This document shows positions 48,804-57,974 of a stretch of DNA of 64,000 nt, piece after piece. Both the position numbers and the translations under genes were made by a program. Every line of letters starts with the position of its first letter. Position 1 is the first letter of the stretch. The notes beneath the pieces were generated by a model. The model was not told where the DNA came from. It did no database searches and saw only the letters and a list, made by a program, of their open reading frames with translations. This DNA comes from VXYL01 sp965203685 (GTDB taxonomy: Bacteria > Pseudomonadota > Gammaproteobacteria > Pseudomonadales > Azotimanducaceae), in assembly GCA_965203685.1 (NCBI GenBank), contig OZ241908.1, positions 1,178,001 through 1,242,000 on the forward strand. The letters run 5' to 3'.

Positions 48804-50492
48804 TCAAGGGGCGACACTGGCTGCTTGATCCCGCGGTCTGGCTCGCGTGAGCGTGTGGTAGCGCTTCGTCTTCAGCGGGCCATACCGTTGCTGCGTGCCG
48901 TCCGGCCAGCGGACATTGACGTGCCGGGGCACTGCGCTGGATCCCAGCCCGAACAGTACGCGTGCGTCGTTGGCCGATGCGTAGCTCCCGTCGGTCGCCA
49001 CTCGTTCCCGTCGGCAAGGCGCATCGTCCAGCCAGACAACGCTACCCAGCTCGAGTTCGATGCCGATCCAAGCCGGCTCCGCGACGTTGTTTCGATACAG
49101 GCGCGCGTTGCCGCGGTTGTTGGTCACCACGATGTCGGTGTCGCCGTCGTTGTCGAGGTCGCCGAACGCTGCGCCGCGGCTGACTTCCTCAAGGCGCATG
49201 GCGGCGCCGCCCGCAACCTCGGCATAGCGCCCACGGCCGTCGTTCAGCCAGAGTTGGTTGATTTGCCGCAACGGAAGGTCGAGCGGTCCGGGTGACTGTC
49301 CCGGGATCGCGGTGACAGCGCCGTTGGCGCTGAAGACGTCGAAGTCGCCGTCGTTGTCGGCGTCGAACCAGCCGCCGCCGAAGCCGGTGAACGGCATGCT
49401 CGCCGGTGCTATGCCGGTGGCATTGGACCGGTCGGTGAACCAGCCGTTGCCGTCGTTGACGTACAGCGTATTGGTCTGCACCGCGAGATGCGTCATGAAC
49501 AGGTCGATGTCGCAATCGGCATCGAAGTCCTCGGCGTCGACCCCCATGCTGGCTTCCACGTTGCCGTCGCCGTTGACCGCAACGCCAGCGAGGAGAGCCG
49601 TGTTTTGGAAGCGTCCGCGACCGTCGTTGATCCACAACAGGTTGTCGGTCATGTCGTTGGCGACGTAGATGTCGAGGTCTCCGTCCCCGTCGAAGTCCTC
49701 CGTGACCACGCCCAGGGCGGCACCGGATTGGGCGATTCCCGAGGCGTCGCCGACGTCCGTGAAGCCGCCATCGCCGAGGTTGCGGAACAGGCGGTCGCGG
49801 GCGGGCGGATAGACCTCGGGGGAGCAATAGCTTGGCTCGCCTTCATCGCCGCGACATGGCTCGTGGTCCGCCAGGCTGAACTCGACGTAGTTGGCGACGT
49901 AGAGATCGCTCAAGCCGTCGCCATCGAAGTCCGCGAAGCTCGCACTCACCGACCAGCGGTTGCCCGCGAAGGTCGTAGACGGCGTGATGTCCCGGAATCT
50001 CCCGTCGCCTAGGTTCTCGAGCAGTTGGTTCGGTCCGAAGTTCGCCAGGAAGACATCGAGATCCCCATCGTTGTCGATGTCCGCGGTGGCGATCCCCATG
50101 CCGTAGCCGGAGGCACAAACACCGGCGGCCGCCGTGGCGTCGACAAAGCGAAGTTCGCCATCCTTGGTCACATTCCGGAACAGCCGGTCGCAGGGCAAGG
50201 GTGCTGTTTGCGGGTCGGTGCGTCCGACCAGGGGTCCGCCTTGAACGAACCAGACATCAAGGCGACCGTCGCCATCGAAGTCGAACAGGCCGACCCCGGC
50301 GCCCATGATCTCCACCAGCCAGGTTTCGCCGACCATGCCGTTGACGTGAACGAAGTCGAGGCCAGCGGTTGCGGCGACGTCTGTGAAGGGCTCGGCCGCG
50401 GCGAACGCAGCGGTGAATGCCGACAACGCAATCGCCACTCGGCGGGGCGTCCACGAGCGCTCTTTGGGACACACGGGTACGAACCAACCCAC
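48804..50492 (-). CDS. CRTAC1-family protein, second copy (minus strand)
   Basis: A 562-residue paralogue of the gene at 45.9 kb, with a signal peptide, seven DxDxDG repeats (for example DFDGDGRLDVWFVQ, DIDNDGDLDVFLAN, DFDGDGDLDIYVAND), and an ASPIC/UnbV end (ARVLFGLG). The characteristic SPEVYPPARDRLFRNLGDG segment matches the first copy. One repeat has DADCDID instead of DGD, which may weaken calcium binding. The start is a GTG. It is divergent from the TPR/TonB-C-like gene, separated by 49 bp. Confidence 0.86.
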   Translation of the reverse strand: MGWFVPVCPKERSWTPRRVAIALSAFTAAFAAAEPFTDVAATAGLDFVHVNGMVGETWLVEIMGAGVGLFDFDGDGRLDVWFVQGGPLVGRTDPQTAPLPCDRLFRNVTKDGELRFVDATAAAGVCASGYGMGIATADIDNDGDLDVFLANFGPNQLLENLGDGRFRDITPSTTFAGNRWSVSASFADFDGDGLSDLYVANYVEFSLADHEPCRGDEGEPSYCSPEVYPPARDRLFRNLGDGGFTDVGDASGIAQSGAALGVVTEDFDGDGDLDIYVANDMTDNLLWINDGRGRFQNTALLAGVAVNGDGNVEASMGVDAEDFDADCDIDLFMTHLAVQTNTLYVNDGNGWFTDRSNATGIAPASMPFTGFGGGWFDADNDGDFDVFSANGAVTAIPGQSPGPLDLPLRQINQLWLNDGRGRYAEVAGGAAMRLEEVSRGAAFGDLDNDGDTDIVVTNNRGNARLYRNNVAEPAWIGIELELGSVVWLDDAPCRRERVATDGSYASANDARVLFGLGSSAVPRHVNVRWPDGTQQRYGPLKTKRYHTLTRARPRDQAASVAP

Positions 50493-50541
50493 TTCGTCTT
50501 GGCGTGGATTTTACTGCGACATCCTGCGCTACAATCGCGAC

Positions 50542-51777
50542 ATGGTGCGGCCCGCGACGCTTTTCTTGCTGGGTGTGTTGGCGCTGCAAGCTGCGGCAGA
50601 GATTCCCTTGTCTATTCCCGCGGATGATCGATCCACGGCGTCGCCGGCTGTGACCGCCATGCGCGATCAGATTGCCGGTCGGGAATACGCGGCCGTGGCA
50701 ACCCAAGCGGAACGTCTGGTGGCGGAGATCGAGGCGCAGACGGATCGCTACGAACCCACACTGGTGGAACCGCTGACGCTCCTCGGTGATGCGCGCCTCG
50801 GTATGGGGCAGGCCCAGGCCGCGTTGGACGCGTACGACCGGGCCAAGCACATCACCCGGATCACGGAAGGCGTCCAGAGCCTAGAACAACTGCGTTTGCT
50901 CTACCGGGAAGCGGTTGCCCTGGATGAACTCGGCGACCGGGCTGGTGCCAATGAACGGCACGAGTTCGCCTACAGCCTAAGGCGTCGTGAGCACGGCGAC
51001 GAAAACCTTGAGATGCTGCCCGCGATCAACGATCTCATCGCTTGGTACCGGCACCACTACAAGTTCCGCCCGGCGCAGATCCTCTACGAGTCCGCGCTGG
51101 ACATCCTACGGGACAACTACGAACCGGACGATCCCCGGATCATTGGCGCCTTGCGGGGCTACGTCGACACGTTCCGGCAGCGTCGGTTCGGGACGCGCGA
51201 GGTCGGCCGGGGCGGCTTCCGTGCTTGGCCGCCCGGCGCGAACCGGGATCCGCCGTGGTACAAGACGCGGTCCTATAGCCGCGGCAAGAAAGCGCTGCTC
51301 GAGATCTACGAGTTGGTCGAGGGTAAGAGCAGTTCCACGGACGCCGACATGGCCGCTGCCGCCCTCGAACTGGCGGATTGGCACTTGCTCTACGACGAGT
51401 CCGGTTTGGCGATGCGCTACTACCGTCGCGCCTGGTCCTTGCTGCAGTCGGACCAAGCGGCGCTAGAGGCCGCCTTCGGGAGCCCCACGCCGCTCTATGT
51501 CCCCAACCCGGACCGGCGGACCAAGGCCGTCGACAACGACGCGCCCCCGGATGGCGTGGTCGTGCTGGCGTTGACCATTACCCACCGCGGCCATGTCGTT
51601 GGCCGCAAGACGTTGCGTGCGGAACCGCACAACATCATGGAGTTCAAGGTCCGCAAGGCGGCGAAACGGGCCGTGTACCGTCCCGCGTTTGCCAACGCCG
51701 ACCCCGTACGCTGGAAGGGGTTCGAACTCGAATACCGCTACGAGTACCTCGACGACGGGCGAGTCGCCTGGCGCTAG
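50542..51777 (+). CDS. Periplasmic TPR protein with TonB-C-like end
   Basis: A 411-residue protein with a signal peptide (MVRPATLFLLGVLALQAAAE), a long helical region that looks like TPR-type repeats, and a C-terminal beta-rich domain. That end (VVVLALTITHRGHVVGRKTL; KAAKRAVYRPAFANADPVRW) resembles the TonB C-terminal domain and related energy-transducer ends. It may thus link an envelope complex to TonB-dependent transport, though it lacks the proline-rich linker and N-terminal anchor of true TonB. It is divergent from the second CRTAC1 gene. Confidence 0.7.
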   Translation: MVRPATLFLLGVLALQAAAEIPLSIPADDRSTASPAVTAMRDQIAGREYAAVATQAERLVAEIEAQTDRYEPTLVEPLTLLGDARLGMGQAQAALDAYDRAKHITRITEGVQSLEQLRLLYREAVALDELGDRAGANERHEFAYSLRRREHGDENLEMLPAINDLIAWYRHHYKFRPAQILYESALDILRDNYEPDDPRIIGALRGYVDTFRQRRFGTREVGRGGFRAWPPGANRDPPWYKTRSYSRGKKALLEIYELVEGKSSSTDADMAAAALELADWHLLYDESGLAMRYYRRAWSLLQSDQAALEAAFGSPTPLYVPNPDRRTKAVDNDAPPDGVVVLALTITHRGHVVGRKTLRAEPHNIMEFKVRKAAKRAVYRPAFANADPVRWKGFELEYRYEYLDDGRVAWR

Positions 51778-51780
51778 CGG

Positions 51781-51796
51781 GAACGGCTTGCCGTTC
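51781..51796. repeat. GAACGGC inverted repeat at gene end
   Basis: GAACGGC-TT-GCCGTTC lies three bases after the stop codon of the TPR/TonB-C-like gene. The same core occurs in the last unit of the 6.5-kb array, and related forms at 34957-34974 and 59400-59422. Confidence 0.7.
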
Positions 51797-51919
51797 GCAT
51801 ACGCACTCCGGGCTTGGCACAAGGCGCACTCCGCTAGCATTTCCCGGGCGTAAGCTGGTAAGTTCCGCCGCTTGCCGCCTTTTCGTGACCTACTCACGCC
51901 AATCCTTAAAGGGGGGACC

Positions 51920-52825
51920 ATGGCTGACTTTGAAAACTTGGTTGTCGACCGCGTCGGCACCGATGGCCGTGTCGGGCGCATCACGCTCGACCGCCCGGAG
52001 AAGATGAACGCGCTGTCGCAGGAATTGCTGTTCGAACTCAACGACGCGTTGCACGACCTTGAAGCGGACGATAGCTGCCGCGCCATCATCTTGCGTGGCA
52101 ACGGGCGCACGTTCAGCGCGGGCTACGACCTCACACCGTCCCAGGGCAAGGGAGCGGACGCCGTGGTGCGGCGCTTCCGCGGCGCCGACGACAAGGGCCG
52201 GCGTCTGCTGATGGGCATCCGTAGCGGCATGCAGGCGATCACCAACATCCACATGTACTTCTGGAACATGGCCAAGGTCACGATCGCGCAGGTGCACGGC
52301 TACGCGATTGCCGGCGGCTGCGAACTCGCGATGATGGCGGACCTCGTGGTCGCCGCGGACGACGCGCAACTCGGCCACCCGGGCTTGCGCGGCCTCGGCA
52401 CGTCGCGGACCGGCGTGATCTGGCCGCTCGTGATCGGCATGCGCAAGGCCAAGGAGCTTTACTACACCGGCGAGAACATCACCGGCGCCGAGGCCGAGGA
52501 GATCGGCATGATCAACTACGCTTGGCCGAAGGAAGAGTTGGAGGATCGCACGATTGCGTTCGCGGATCGCATCAGTGTGATGACCGCCGACCACCTGTCC
52601 ATCCTGAAGCTCAACATGAACCGTTTCTACGAGAACATGGGCATCTACTCATCCGTCCACTCGAGTACGGATCTCGACGCCGCGGGCCAGTTCACCGGCT
52701 TCTCGTACGAATGGCAGGACAAGAACCGCGAACTAGGGATGCGCGATGCCGTGCGCTGGCGTGACGGCCTGTTCCGGGACAACGACTGGTACAAGCACCC
52801 GACGCCGAAGTCCGACGACAGCTAG
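51920..52825 (+). CDS. Enoyl-CoA hydratase/isomerase family protein
   Basis: A 301-residue crotonase-fold protein. The oxyanion-hole pieces are GRTFSAGYDLT and HGYAIAGGCELAMMADLVVA; GHPGLRGLG follows. The catalytic acid usually at the position after GGCEL...A is not obvious, so hydratase, isomerase or another crotonase reaction cannot be separated. The extra 40 residues at the C-terminus compared with a typical hydratase (260) are unusual. GGGGGG precedes the ATG. It lies 14 bp upstream of the cyclophilin gene. Confidence 0.86.
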   Translation: MADFENLVVDRVGTDGRVGRITLDRPEKMNALSQELLFELNDALHDLEADDSCRAIILRGNGRTFSAGYDLTPSQGKGADAVVRRFRGADDKGRRLLMGIRSGMQAITNIHMYFWNMAKVTIAQVHGYAIAGGCELAMMADLVVAADDAQLGHPGLRGLGTSRTGVIWPLVIGMRKAKELYYTGENITGAEAEEIGMINYAWPKEELEDRTIAFADRISVMTADHLSILKLNMNRFYENMGIYSSVHSSTDLDAAGQFTGFSYEWQDKNRELGMRDAVRWRDGLFRDNDWYKHPTPKSDDS

Positions 52826-52839
52826 CGCGGGACGAGAGG

Positions 52840-53340
52840 ATGACTATTCAAGCCAGGATCGAGACCTCCAAGGGCTCGATCCACCTCAACCTGTTCGCCG
52901 AGCAGGCCCCGGTCACGGTCGCGAACTTCGTCAACCTGGCAAGCCGCGGCTACTACGACGGCCTACAGTTCCATCGCGTGATTGCGAACTTCATGATCCA
53001 AGGCGGTTGCCCGCAAGGGAATGGACGCGGCGGCCCGGGCTACCAGTTCGAGGACGAGTTCGACGCCACGCTGCGCCACGATCGCCCGGGCCGGCTGTCC
53101 ATGGCCAATGCCGGCCCCGGCACCAATGGCTCGCAGTTCTTCATCACCCACGTGCCGACGCCGTGGCTCGATGACGCGCACACCATCTTCGGCGAAGTGG
53201 TGGGCGACGCGGATCAGACGGTCGTGGATGCCATCGCGCAGGGCGACAACATCAACGGCATCGAGATCACCGGGGACAGCACCGAACTCCTCTCGGCCCA
53301 GTCGGGCCGGATCGAGGAGTGGAACGCCAGGCTAGCCTAG
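52840..53340 (+). CDS. Peptidyl-prolyl cis-trans isomerase (cyclophilin type)
   Basis: A 166-residue cyclophilin without a signal peptide, so cytosolic (PpiB-like). The signature FHRVIANFMIQGG is clear, as are SMANAGPGTNGSQFFITHVP and the TPWLDDAHTIFGEVV end. It speeds proline isomerisation during protein folding. The spacing from the upstream enoyl-CoA hydratase suggests one transcript, with GAGAGG before the ATG. Confidence 0.93.
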   Translation: MTIQARIETSKGSIHLNLFAEQAPVTVANFVNLASRGYYDGLQFHRVIANFMIQGGCPQGNGRGGPGYQFEDEFDATLRHDRPGRLSMANAGPGTNGSQFFITHVPTPWLDDAHTIFGEVVGDADQTVVDAIAQGDNINGIEITGDSTELLSAQSGRIEEWNARLA

Positions 53341-53375
53341 GCGCTCGGCATTTCCGTGCGGCTCGGCGGCGTCCC

Positions 53376-54227
53376 CTACGCGACGGTGCGGATCACCTCG
53401 GCCTGGTCCTTGGGCACGTAGAAGTACGACCCGGGCCGGAAGTCGTAGCCTAGGTCGCCAAGCAGGCGACGTTGCCGAGGGGTTGCCCGCTGGGCCACGT
53501 CGGGTATGGCGCCGAAGTCGTAGCAGCGCACCCAGAGCTGGCAATAGTTGTAGAGCAGCACCTTGCGGGGCACGCCGGACTCGTTTCGCGATGGGCCGTG
53601 CCAGAGCGCGTGGGGGAAGAGGTACACGTCGCCGGCCTTGCCGAGGAGTTGCGCGGAGCCCGCGGAATAGGGCGTCATCGTCCGGTCCCCCTCGTAGGGG
53701 ATCTGGCGCATGTGGCTACCCGGGAACACGGTCAGGTTGCCGCTGTTCTCCTCCGTGACGTCCGTCAAGAGGTACATCGCCTTCATGGCGATGGGTGGTG
53801 AGGATTCGCCGACACGGGTCAGCCGCAGGGACTCGCCGCCGTCGGTGTGGGTGTAGCCCGGGAACTTCGGATCGGCGGGTCTCACGATCGCCTGGGTCAT
53901 GCTGAGCAGGATGTTGTGGCCCATGATGTCGACGATGTAGTCGAACACCGGAGACGCATCGATCAGGTCGATGAAGGCTTGGTTGTACGTCAGCAGGTCG
54001 CGCCGGTCCATGAAGCCGCCGGGATCTCGGTCGTCGGCGTGTTCCTTCCAGGCATAGTGGCCGATGGGCAACTCGGGATCGCGATGCGGCTCCCAGCCCG
54101 GGATCTGGCGGATGCGGTCCATCTCATCGGAAAAGAATCGGACCTGCTCGGCGTCGAAGACGCTCTCGAGGTGCAGGTAGCCGTCGCTCTGCCATTGGCG
54201 CCGTTGGGCAGTGGTCATTGTTTCCAT
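53376..54227 (-). CDS. Phytanoyl-CoA dioxygenase family protein
   Basis: A 283-residue non-haem Fe(II)/2-oxoglutarate dioxygenase of the PhyH family. The facial triad is H127-x-D129 (YTHTDGG) and H210 (ALWHGPSRN), with R214 as the likely 2-oxoglutarate anchor. It hydroxylates an unknown substrate in the cytosol. GGACAGCGCC precedes the ATG. It is the downstream partner of the amidohydrolase on the same strand, 29 bp away, and both probably share a transcript. Confidence 0.88.
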   Translation of the reverse strand: METMTTAQRRQWQSDGYLHLESVFDAEQVRFFSDEMDRIRQIPGWEPHRDPELPIGHYAWKEHADDRDPGGFMDRRDLLTYNQAFIDLIDASPVFDYIVDIMGHNILLSMTQAIVRPADPKFPGYTHTDGGESLRLTRVGESSPPIAMKAMYLLTDVTEENSGNLTVFPGSHMRQIPYEGDRTMTPYSAGSAQLLGKAGDVYLFPHALWHGPSRNESGVPRKVLLYNYCQLWVRCYDFGAIPDVAQRATPRQRRLLGDLGYDFRPGSYFYVPKDQAEVIRTVA

Positions 54228-54255
54228 GGCGCTGTCCTCCTACACGCGTCCGCCG

Positions 54256-55431
54256 CTAGATTCCGTACAGGTTCCTCACGTTCTGATGCGTGATCCGGTT
54301 GCGGTCCGCATCGGGCACACCGTCGAAGATTTCATCGAGCACCTCGGTCGAGCAGGGCCAGGTCGAATCGACGTGCGGATAGTCGGATCCCCACATCAGG
54401 TTGTCGAGTCCGATGATCTCGCGGGTCAGCACCGCAGGTCGGTCATCCTCGATCGTGGCGTAGAACTGGCGACGCCAGACTTCGTGCGGTCGCTCCCCGG
54501 TGAAGTCCTTGCTGCGGAACCGGTGTTCGCGCAGCAGGCCCTGGTCGACCCGGTCCAGCCAGTGGGCGATCCAGCCGGCGTTGAACTCGCCAACGACGAA
54601 CTTCAGGTTCGGATGCCGCTCGGCGACGCCGCGGCACATCAGGTCCACGAGCGTGCGCTGCACGGTGGTCGGCGAGGAGGCGTAGTTGAAGGTCTCGTCC
54701 TGGGGCATCGCGCTCTTCTGCCGGTACTCGGGCGGCACGTAGGCGTTCGTGCCCACGTGCATCGACAGCGGGAACTTGGCTTCCTCCGCCAATGACCACA
54801 CGCCCTCGTAGCACTCGTCCTTGTACGGCTGCTCGGGGGGCGCGGTGCAGGGGATGCAGCCGCCCTTGAAGCCCTTCTTGATGACCCGCTCGAGTTCGTC
54901 GACAGCGGCTTCCGGATCCTGGATCGGAATCGCCGCGAGCCCGTACAAGCGGCCGTTGGACGCGTTCGCGTAGTCGTGCAACCAGTCGTTGTAGTTCTTC
55001 TGGCACGCCACCAGGAGCTCCGTGTTCTCGAAGCTGAACAGTCCGAAGAAGCCGGGGTACAGGAACTCGGCGTCGATGCCGTCTTCGTCCTGGTCTTCGT
55101 GCCGGTGGGCCCCGTTGCGGATGCCCGCGGTCAGGCCGTCGTAGCCCTTCGCGAGGATGCGCTTGGCCTCGTCGTCGCGCATGTCGTCGACTTCCGGCTT
55201 GTGGCCCCGACGCCTCTCGAGCGTCAGCCCGTCCCGCTTGCGCATGCCAGCGAAGCCCATCCGACGGCGGACGCCGCGCGGACCCTTGGCCGGGATGATG
55301 ATGCTGTCGTCCACCGTACCCGCGCCCACGATCCGTGGTGCATCGTCGCCGAAGCGCTCGGGCAGGCCTATGAAGACGTCCTCGCTCTCCACGACGTGCG
55401 AATCCGCGGAAATCGGTTTCAAGGCAGCCAT
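54256..55431 (-). CDS. Amidohydrolase-2 family protein (ACMSD-like)
   Basis: A 391-residue metal-dependent hydrolase/decarboxylase of the amidohydrolase 2 (ACMSD, gamma-resorcylate decarboxylase-like) group. The N-terminal metal motif DxH is in ISADSHVVESEDVF. The C-terminal catalytic Asp is in LMWGSDYPHVDSTW, and MHVGTN gives another ligand histidine. The substrate is unknown; relatives decarboxylate or hydrolyse aromatic acids. It lies upstream of the PhyH gene and is divergent from a second PhyH-like gene. Confidence 0.88.
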   Translation of the reverse strand: MAALKPISADSHVVESEDVFIGLPERFGDDAPRIVGAGTVDDSIIIPAKGPRGVRRRMGFAGMRKRDGLTLERRRGHKPEVDDMRDDEAKRILAKGYDGLTAGIRNGAHRHEDQDEDGIDAEFLYPGFFGLFSFENTELLVACQKNYNDWLHDYANASNGRLYGLAAIPIQDPEAAVDELERVIKKGFKGGCIPCTAPPEQPYKDECYEGVWSLAEEAKFPLSMHVGTNAYVPPEYRQKSAMPQDETFNYASSPTTVQRTLVDLMCRGVAERHPNLKFVVGEFNAGWIAHWLDRVDQGLLREHRFRSKDFTGERPHEVWRRQFYATIEDDRPAVLTREIIGLDNLMWGSDYPHVDSTWPCSTEVLDEIFDGVPDADRNRITHQNVRNLYGI

Positions 55432-55543
55432 CGGCTATTCCCCCTCTAGACTCAAGTAAACTCCTCAACCGCCAACTTTCGCGCAATAGCGCGCGAGAGT
55501 CCACTGTCCACGGCTTGGAGACCATCGAAGGCGCAGCGTCCCT

Positions 55544-57160
55544 ATGAGCGAACTTCCCCGGCTCGACGACGAGCAAATGACCCAGTACCTGCGCGACGGC
55601 TACGTGGTGTTTTCGCCGTCCGAACTCGACGAGGGTTTCCATGGCGCGTTGTACAACGCGGCCTGCGAGGTGCACGACGAGGCCCGCGCCATCGGCGGCG
55701 ACTCGAACCACCTGCAGGTCATCGGCGACAACCTGCGCGCCCGGATTCCCGCGCTCGAGGACTTCCTGAACGCCGGCACGGTGCAGGGCGCATTGACCAG
55801 CGTCCTCGGCGAGGACTTCGTGCTCCACCCGCACCATTTCGTTCACGAGGCGTCCACCAACGACCAGAGCTTCCACCAGGACGGCAACCTGCCGTGGAAC
55901 GACCGCGCCCACTATCGCAGCCACCGTCCGAACTGGGCCATGCTTTTCTACTACCCGCAGGCGGTGACGCTGGAGGCGGGGCCGACCGAGGTTCTGGCGG
56001 GTACCCAGTACTGGACCACCGACTTCGAGAAGGAGGACGGTACCTGGCACCGCGGCGATGCGGTGGACAAGACCCTGCGTCCAGGGGAACTCTCGACCGA
56101 CGACCTCGCGGCGCGCGACCGACGCATCGACGCTGTCGTGGATCTGCTGGGCATCAACGGCTTGCGCCGGCACAGGATCGAAGTACCCGCTGGCGGCGCT
56201 GTTCTGGCGCATTACGACCTGATGCATCGCGGTTCGAGGGCGAACCCGGCATTCACGGGGCGTCGCTTCATGTACAAGTTCTACTACTTCCGCACTCGCG
56301 ACCCCGAGGTGCCCTGCTGGAACAACGGCGCGCAAGCGCCGATCCCGGCGCGGGGCGACACAGCCGCGATTGCGCCGACGGCGGGAGTCGTCGACACGGC
56401 TTGGCACTGGCTGCGGGGCGATACGGACTGGCTTCCTGAAGTCGCATTTGACGACCAAGTCGAGCGCATCGAGTGTGCCAAGGCCGAAGACGAACGCGTG
56501 CGCCTGGCCTACGAGATCGGTGCCCTGGCACGCCACGACGCGGAGATACGCCAGCACCTGCGAACATTCCTGTTCAGCGACACCGAGGCCTTGCGGCGGT
56601 CGATGGCCTACGCGATCGGCATCGCCGGGGCGGTCTGCGAGCCGATCGTCATGGAGGCCATGGCGAGCGAGGATGCGCGTATTCGCCGTGTCGGCGCCTA
56701 CGCTGCGGGCGAAGCGCGGATCGGTTCCGAAGCCGTCGTTCAAACGTTGTTCGAACGGCTTGAAGAGGATGCCGACGACCTGGTCCGGTCCAATGCGGCA
56801 TACGCCCTGGGCCTGATCGGGCGTCGTTCCACCGCGGCAGTGTCGCCGGCACGGTTGCTGGAGCGGCTCGATCCCGCGGTCGAGGGCGACAACACCACGA
56901 ATGGCGGCATGTACCGCTCCACGGTCCGGGTGAACGTGATGTATGCCTTGAGCAATCTGCGGACGTTGAGCGGCTCGGATCTGCAGGGGATCGCGGACAT
57001 CAGCCTCGAGGACCATGACCGTTACGTGCGGGGCCTTGCCGTCGCGCTGCTTGAGCGCCATGCGCTTATCCGCAGCGAACCGTGGATCGGCACGCTGGTC
57101 GCGCACCTTACGCGGACCCGGTTTAATGACCGCCCACCGAGGCCAACCCCGACGTCCTGA
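55544..57160 (+). CDS. Phytanoyl-CoA dioxygenase-like protein fused to HEAT-type repeats
   Basis: A 538-residue protein. Residues 1-290 form a PhyH-type dioxygenase with H111-x-D113 (SFHQDGNLPW) and the distal histidine in MHRGSRAN. Residues about 310-520 are alpha-helical repeats of HEAT/PBS-lyase type (for example RVRLAYEIGALARHDAEIRQ; EALRRSMAYAIGIAGAVCEP; DDLVRSNAAYALGLIGRRST), normally used for protein binding. Fusion to a dioxygenase is uncommon. The ATG is preceded by few recognisable RBS bases. It may act on a carrier-bound or protein substrate. Confidence 0.87.
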   Translation: MSELPRLDDEQMTQYLRDGYVVFSPSELDEGFHGALYNAACEVHDEARAIGGDSNHLQVIGDNLRARIPALEDFLNAGTVQGALTSVLGEDFVLHPHHFVHEASTNDQSFHQDGNLPWNDRAHYRSHRPNWAMLFYYPQAVTLEAGPTEVLAGTQYWTTDFEKEDGTWHRGDAVDKTLRPGELSTDDLAARDRRIDAVVDLLGINGLRRHRIEVPAGGAVLAHYDLMHRGSRANPAFTGRRFMYKFYYFRTRDPEVPCWNNGAQAPIPARGDTAAIAPTAGVVDTAWHWLRGDTDWLPEVAFDDQVERIECAKAEDERVRLAYEIGALARHDAEIRQHLRTFLFSDTEALRRSMAYAIGIAGAVCEPIVMEAMASEDARIRRVGAYAAGEARIGSEAVVQTLFERLEEDADDLVRSNAAYALGLIGRRSTAAVSPARLLERLDPAVEGDNTTNGGMYRSTVRVNVMYALSNLRTLSGSDLQGIADISLEDHDRYVRGLAVALLERHALIRSEPWIGTLVAHLTRTRFNDRPPRPTPTS

Positions 57161-57177
57161 CGGGGTGGCCACAAGCC

Positions 57178-57969
57178 ATGCTGACCAGTCCGGCCAATGC
57201 GCGCGTCAAGGGGGTGGTCAAGCTGCGCACGCGCCGTCATCGTGACCGCGAGCGCCGGTTCGTCATCGAGGGACTCAAGGAACTGGACAGCGCTTCGCGT
57301 GCCGGACTCCCCGTGGAGACGGTGTTCTTCTGCGAACAGCACTTTGCCGGACGTGGTGAAGAGGAACTGGTTCGTCGCTTGGGCGATGCAGGTTCGGTTT
57401 GCGAGCCCACGAACGCTGCCGTTTTCGCCAAGCTCTCGTACCGGCGTACGCCGGATGGTCTCCTGGGCGTGGCCCCGACTCCCGAGTTGACGCTCACCGG
57501 GCTGGACGTGCCTCGGGAGTCCCTGTGGCTCGTCGCCGCGAACATCGAGAAGCCTGGCAACCTCGGCGCCATGCTGCGGACTGCGGACGCCGCCGGTGCT
57601 TCGGGGGTATTGGTCGCGGATCCGGCCACCGATCCGTTCAACCCCAACGTCGTGCGCGCCAGCGTCGGCACGCTGTTCAGCGTACCGTTGGCGGTTGCGA
57701 GCGCGGCGCTTGTCCGGGCTTGGCTCGCGGAGCATGGCATTCGCCTCGTCGCCAGCAGCCCGACCGCCAGCACCGACTATGCCGAGGCCGACCTGTCCGG
57801 TTCCGTCGCGATCGTGGTGGGGGGAGAGCACGAAGGTCTCGATGACGAGTGGACCACTGGCGTCGAGACTGTCCGCATTCCCATGAGGGGGCAGGCCGAC
57901 TCGATCAATGCGGGGATGACAGCCGCCGTGCTGTTGTTCGAAGCCTCTCGCCAGCGGCGAGTTCAATAG
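57178..57969 (+). CDS. TrmH/SpoU-family RNA 2'-O-methyltransferase
   Basis: A 263-residue SPOUT methyltransferase. The N-terminal substrate-binding domain (RFVIEGLKELDSASRAGLPV) is followed by the knotted SpoU domain with motifs ANIEKPGNLGAMLRTADAAG (motif 1), VVGGEHEGLDDEW (motif 2) and IPMRGQADSINAGMTAAVLL (motif 3). It should 2'-O-methylate rRNA or tRNA ribose. The ATG is 17 bp after the upstream stop; the two could be on one transcript. Confidence 0.9.
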   Translation: MLTSPANARVKGVVKLRTRRHRDRERRFVIEGLKELDSASRAGLPVETVFFCEQHFAGRGEEELVRRLGDAGSVCEPTNAAVFAKLSYRRTPDGLLGVAPTPELTLTGLDVPRESLWLVAANIEKPGNLGAMLRTADAAGASGVLVADPATDPFNPNVVRASVGTLFSVPLAVASAALVRAWLAEHGIRLVASSPTASTDYAEADLSGSVAIVVGGEHEGLDDEWTTGVETVRIPMRGQADSINAGMTAAVLLFEASRQRRVQ

Positions 57970-57974
57970 CCCGC

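Noticed and set aside
54443..57172. A long minus-strand frame antisense to the PhyH-HEAT gene and overlapping the amidohydrolase
   Set aside because: Both true genes are recognisable by catalytic motifs in other frames; this frame is an arginine- and alanine-rich shadow.
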